A model generated the notes under the pieces. The model searched no databases. It was not told where the DNA came from and saw only the letters and a program-made list of their open reading frames with translations. A DNA stretch of 11,535 nt. It comes from Ophiocordyceps camponoti-saundersi (nom. inval.) (lineage: Eukaryota > Ascomycota > Sordariomycetes > Hypocreales > Ophiocordycipitaceae). A program made the translations under genes and the position numbers. The stretch is from NCBI GenBank assembly GCA_003339415.1, contig PDHQ01000681.1:1-11535 (forward strand). The letters run 5' to 3'. How positions within the stretch are numbered: the stretch's first letter is position 1; each line of letters begins with the position of its first letter. Below are positions 9,641 to 11,535 of this stretch, piece after piece.

Positions 9641-9700
9641 ATAAGATCCGATAAGATCCGATAAGATATAATAAGATTTAATAAGATCCGATAAGATCTA
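9641..9700. repeat. 10-bp tandem repeat, 6 units (copy C)
   Basis: Six consecutive 10-bp units: ATAAGATCCG, ATAAGATCCG, ATAAGATATA, ATAAGATTTA, ATAAGATCCG, ATAAGATCTA. Differences are C/T or G/A, plus one T/A. A 10-bp period does not preserve a reading frame, so this part of the element is probably non-coding or lies past the end of its gene. Confidence 0.93.
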
Positions 9701-9865
9701 ATAATAAGAAAAGGGAAGAAGAGGAAAGTAAGAAGGCGGGGAAGAAAGGAAGAAGAAGGACGCTATACGCTATAACGTATTATCTAAAGCTACTAAGAAG
9801 AAGAAAACGACTAAATAAAGAATATAAATAGGGAGAAAAGGGGGAATATAGCTAGGTAATACGCT

Positions 9866-10190
9866 ATCGGTATCTTCTTTATTTATTTTTTAGGAGAATA
9901 ATAGAGAAGAACTATGCCTTATTAAGAGAATATCGTAGGCTAAAAGCTAACTACCGAATCGTAGGTTTTCGAAAAGTAAATATTATATTTCCTTCGATAA
10001 AGCGGAAAGAGACGAAAAGAATACTATATCGTAGCTTTAAAGCCGTCTCTACTCGGATATATTAGCTTAAACTAATAGATCGTATCTTTCGTATTTAGTT
10101 AATAAGGCTTATATTACTATAGTCTCTATAAGGTCCTTACTATACGCTCTTAATTAAAAGCTCTGTGTTTTTTTTTTTTTTTTTTTTTTT
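9866..10190 (+). repeat. R module, second copy, ending in poly-T
   Basis: About 325 bp matching 7817-8125 along its length (AGAGAATATCGTAGG, GAATCGTAGGTTTTC, AGCCGTCTCTACTCGG, TATAAGGTCCTTACTATACGC) and ending in a 23-T run (10168-10190). The purine-rich tail of the host element continues immediately after (10,202 onward), so here R' sits inside the tandem element, whereas the first R copy sits after the tail. Two different positions support movement of R as a unit. Confidence 0.6.
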
Positions 10191-10201
10191 ATATTTAGCT
10201 A

Positions 10202-10380
10202 GGCTAGTTATATTAAGGAAGCCGAAAAAATTAAGCGGATAGAGAAAGGTAAAGTAGAGGAGAAAGGAGAAGCTAAAAATAACTAGGAAAGATAATATTA
10301 CGGGAAAATAAAGTTAAGAGAGAAGAGGAAGTATAAAGAAATAAACGGGTAATATCCCTTTAACGTTTTCTTTATTCGTA
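10202..10380 (+). repeat. tail module of copy C, displaced by R'
   Basis: GCTAGTTATATTAAGGAAGC and GCGGATAGAGAAAGGTAAAG correspond to 4694-4753 of copy A, then continue through GAGAGAAGAGGAAGTATAAAG into a motif like CGTTTTCTTTATTCGTA. It keeps the GGAAGCCG section that copy B has lost. Similarity to the array ends near 10,380. Confidence 0.65.
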
Positions 10381-10519
10381 GAGGTAGAAGCTAGAGCTAG
10401 TATAGATAACTATAACGCTTAGGGGAATTAAGCTATTACGGCTAGCTTTTTTTTTTTTCTTTTTTTCCTCTAATTACTACTATTAGTTTACGGAAAATCG
10501 ATATACTTTCTCTTTATAT
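10381..10519. other. right margin of the RIP-mutated block
   Basis: Unique AT-rich sequence without a gene. It contains an interrupted T tract (12 T at 10447-10458, one C, 7 T at 10460-10466) and still shows RIP-type composition up to about 10,519. Confidence 0.7.
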
Positions 10520-10571
10520 ATTCAAAAGGTTATACACAGTGGAAATAAATAGTGACGGATTGGGAAAAAAT

Positions 10572-10608
10572 ATCACGTGATAGAGTGAGAAGAGAGGTAT
10601 CACGTGAT
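10572..10608. promoter_or_regulatory. two ATCACGTGAT palindromes (E-box type)
   Basis: ATCACGTGAT occurs at 10572-10581 and 10599-10608, each a perfect 10-bp palindrome with the CACGTG core bound by bHLH factors. Their starts are 27 bp apart. Paired CACGTG sites are plausible regulatory sites in a fungal LTR or promoter, but function is inferred. Confidence 0.5.
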
Positions 10609-10681
10609 GGTCAAATGGAGGAAAAAGATGAAGAATTGGAGGCAGGAGAGGTGATTGAATTGTGAGTGTGAGATGATAATA

Positions 10682-10999
10682 CTATACAAGTAGGTGGGAA
10701 AACCCTCCTTCTTTTATAGACAATTTCTCAGTAACGAAGGTACTTTCCAAGATACTTCCAAGTCCTCGGATGTAGTACTCTGACGTAGCTGTAAGACCTT
10801 CCTTTCCCCTTGTTTGTAGGTATTTTCCTTCTTTTGTTATTTGACTCAGAAGATCGAGGATTTGCGGTGAGACTTGTGTGTGATGCACACGATCGAGGCT
10901 TGTGCGCGCGCTTGGGCCGCGTACGCTTGGGCCCTGTAAGCGCTGTACGTGAGACCCTGTAAGCGCTGTGTGACAGGCGCTATAGGGCCTGTGCGTGCG
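10682..10999 (-). other. open minus-strand frame without ATG
   Basis: The minus strand is open for about 105 codons, bounded by TAG at both ends. It has no ATG; the only early alternative is GTG at 10888, which eukaryotes do not normally use. The lower part reads SPQILDLLSQITKEGKY and GLGSILESTFVTEKLSIKEG, which looks plausibly protein-like. The upper part (10,890-10,999) is translated from the short direct repeats and is unlikely to be coding. It could be an exon fragment or a chance open frame in the only non-RIP DNA of the window. No family recognised. Confidence 0.2.
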
Positions 11000-11005
11000 C
11001 TATAG
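10909..11005 (+). repeat. cluster of short GC-rich direct repeats
   Basis: Three pairs of direct repeats follow each other: CGCTTGGGCC at 10909-10918 and 10924-10933; CCCTGTAAGCGCTGT at 10932-10946 and 10955-10969; GCGCTATAG at 10977-10985 and 10997-11005. The stretch is GC-rich with alternating purine-pyrimidine runs (TGTGCGCGCG, GTGCGTGCGC) and stands out sharply from its surroundings. It could be a regulatory or structured leader region. Confidence 0.85.
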
Positions 11006-11071
11006 TGGGCCCTGGTGTGTACGGCTTATTCCTCTTTTATACTATATGTCTCAGGCTATATTATAGGCTTA

Positions 11072-11096
11072 TTTCTTATCCGATTAAGATAAGAAA
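11072..11096 (+). repeat. hairpin TTTCTTATC/GATAAGAAA
   Basis: Perfect 9-bp inverted repeat: TTTCTTATC (11072-11080) and GATAAGAAA (11088-11096) around the 7-base loop CGATTAA. It lies just after the TATA-like sequence and so would be near the 5' end of a transcript starting there. It could be an RNA hairpin or a paired GATA-factor site (TTATC/GATAA). Confidence 0.6.
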
Positions 11097-11305
11097 ATAT
11101 GCATTATATAGCGTTTTAAAAGGGCTTTAATATAATATAAATATTGCCTTATAAAACTTGCTTAAAGTATTTATAAATAATTATATAAGCCTATTTATAG
11201 CTGTATTTTTATATTTACTCTTACAGCCTCCCTTAAAGTGTATATTATATATACTCTTTACTAGATTTTTTATATTTAATCTTCTAAGAAGTAAGAAAGT
11301 AATAC

Positions 11306-11317
11306 TTATAAGCGTGG
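11306..11317 (+). other. possible primer-binding site, Met-tRNA half type
   Basis: TTATAAGCGTGG differs by one G-to-A change from TTATGAGCGTGG. The complement of that, CCACGCTCATAA, would be an anticodon 5' stem plus a complete CTCATAA loop with Met anticodon CAT. Copia-type elements are known to prime from a tRNA cut in the anticodon loop. GTAATA, ending at 11304, would then be the mutated LTR end. The G-to-A change fits RIP (TpG to TpA). The match is short and the host tRNA is not available here, so this stays tentative. Confidence 0.3.
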
Positions 11318-11338
11318 AAAAAATTTAAATAAAACCAC

Positions 11339-11520
11339 AAGATAGTAAAAAACCTTAGTAGGATAAAAAACTATCTTTATATTATAATTATATATTAGTA
11401 AAACCTTGTAGGAAAAATACTAATAATATATAGCTAGTAAAACCTTTTATTAAAGGAAAATAACTAGATTATATAGAGGAAAAGTCTGAAAGCAAAGTAA
11501 AAGACTTGAAAAACCTCTAT
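11339..11520 (+). ncRNA. array of four similar stem-loops (structured leader)
   Basis: Four adjacent imperfect hairpins share one plan: outer stem, A-rich internal loop, short inner stem. H1: AAGATAGT 11339-11346 / ACTATCTT 11370-11377, inner CCT 11353-11355 / AGG 11360-11362. H2: TATTAGTA 11393-11400 / TACTAATA 11418-11425, inner CCT 11404-11406 / AGG 11410-11412. H3: CTAGT 11434-11438 / ACTAG 11463-11467, with TATATA flanks that can also pair, inner CCTTT 11443-11447 / AAAGG 11452-11456. H4: ATAGAGG 11473-11479 / CCTCTAT 11514-11520, inner AAGTCT 11482-11487 / AGACTT 11502-11507. H1-H3 also share the outline AGT-A(n)-CC...GG-A(n)-ACT. Listed as ncRNA for lack of a closer type: most likely a cis element in a retrotransposon 5' leader. 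Confidence 0.55.
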
Positions 11521-11535
11521 TATTATAAGGAATAA
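11473..11535 (+). pseudogene. possible mutated start of a Copia-like open frame, partial
   Basis: From ATA at 11473 the plus strand is open for 20 codons and ends in TAA exactly at the window end: IEEKSESKVKDLKNLYYYKE in outline, a charged amphipathic N-terminus. A single G-to-A change would turn an ATG into this ATA, and TAA is a usual RIP product of CAA, so this may be the first codons of a Gag-type ORF continuing beyond 11,535. Position after a possible primer-binding site and leader fits. No domain is reached, so the family is inferred from context only. Confidence 0.25.

Larger units (their letters stand above)
8195..9785 (+). repeat. degenerate tandem element, copy C (Q-P)
   Basis: Module Q (about 8195-8550) and P (about 8560-9785) align with copy B almost throughout, including AGCTATATAAGGATA, TTTTAAAAAGCTTATAGCTACC, TTACCCTCCTCCTCGC and the GGTTAGGTTAGG block. 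Similarity to B ends just after CGCTATAA near 9776. R' then follows, and the purine-rich tail reappears only at 10,202. This suggests the R' sequence was inserted into, or replaced part of, the P-tail junction. Confidence 0.85.
10520..11304 (+). mobile_element. possible LTR of a Copia-like retrotransposon
   Basis: CpA and TpG, almost missing for the preceding 10 kb, are suddenly frequent here (CAAAAGG, ACACAGTGG, GTGAGTGTGAGATG, TGTGTGTGATGCAC), so this DNA has a different and probably more recent history. It has promoter-like palindromes on the left, a GC-rich repeat patch in the middle (10,900-11,030), a TATA-like TTTATACTATAT at 11,036-11,047 and an AT-rich right part. The right limit is placed before a possible primer-binding site. 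No matching LTR partner lies in the window and no clear TG start was fixed, so the left boundary is only the composition switch. A promoter or leader of some other element is the main alternative. Confidence 0.35.

Noticed and set aside
3600..10380. Starship captain (DUF3435 tyrosine recombinase) remnant
   Set aside because: Considered because of the accessory-region character. No R-H-R-Y pattern could be placed in the fossil frames.

Overview
The window looks like gene-free repeat DNA from a filamentous ascomycete (Pezizomycotina). From about 400 to 10,520 the dinucleotides CpA and TpG are almost absent and TpA is in great excess, while CpG, CpC and CpT remain common. That is the signature of repeat-induced point mutation (RIP: C to T in CpA on either strand of duplicated DNA). 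All reading frames are broken by TAA/TAG, TGA is nearly absent, and no intact protein gene can be supported. The assignment to a fungus rests on this signature alone. No species is claimed.

Layout. Bases 1-396 are eleven exact-length 36-bp tandem units, each built around an 18-bp palindrome. Bases 397-3440 are heavily RIP-mutated, with only weak traces of old coding frames. Bases 3600-10,380 hold a head-to-tail array of three diverged copies of one degenerate element. I divide it into modules: Q (about 350 bp), P (about 1 kb), a purine-rich 'tail', and R, a roughly 310-325 bp module ending in poly-T that is present only in the second and third copies. Order: P-tail-Q (copy A); then a non-homologous stretch with two very long poly-G tracts; then Q-P-tail-R (copy B); then Q-P-R-tail (copy C). 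A plus-strand fossil frame can be followed through the Q and P modules; its family is not recognised.

At about 10,520 the composition switches abruptly to normal CpA/TpG content. Bases 10,520-11,040 look like an LTR or promoter-leader of a younger retroelement: two ATCACGTGAT palindromes and a GC-rich patch of short direct repeats. Bases 11,040-11,535 are AT-rich, with a possible Met-tRNA half-type primer-binding site and four consecutive, similarly built stem-loops. The last one covers a possible mutated start of an open frame that runs off the window end. I read this as the 5' part of a Copia-like retrotransposon on the plus strand, at moderate to low confidence.

Nothing here works as a pathway. 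The biology is that of duplicated elements, RIP mutation, later tandem rearrangement and nested insertion. The item most worth following up is the array of four matched stem-loops at the right end.
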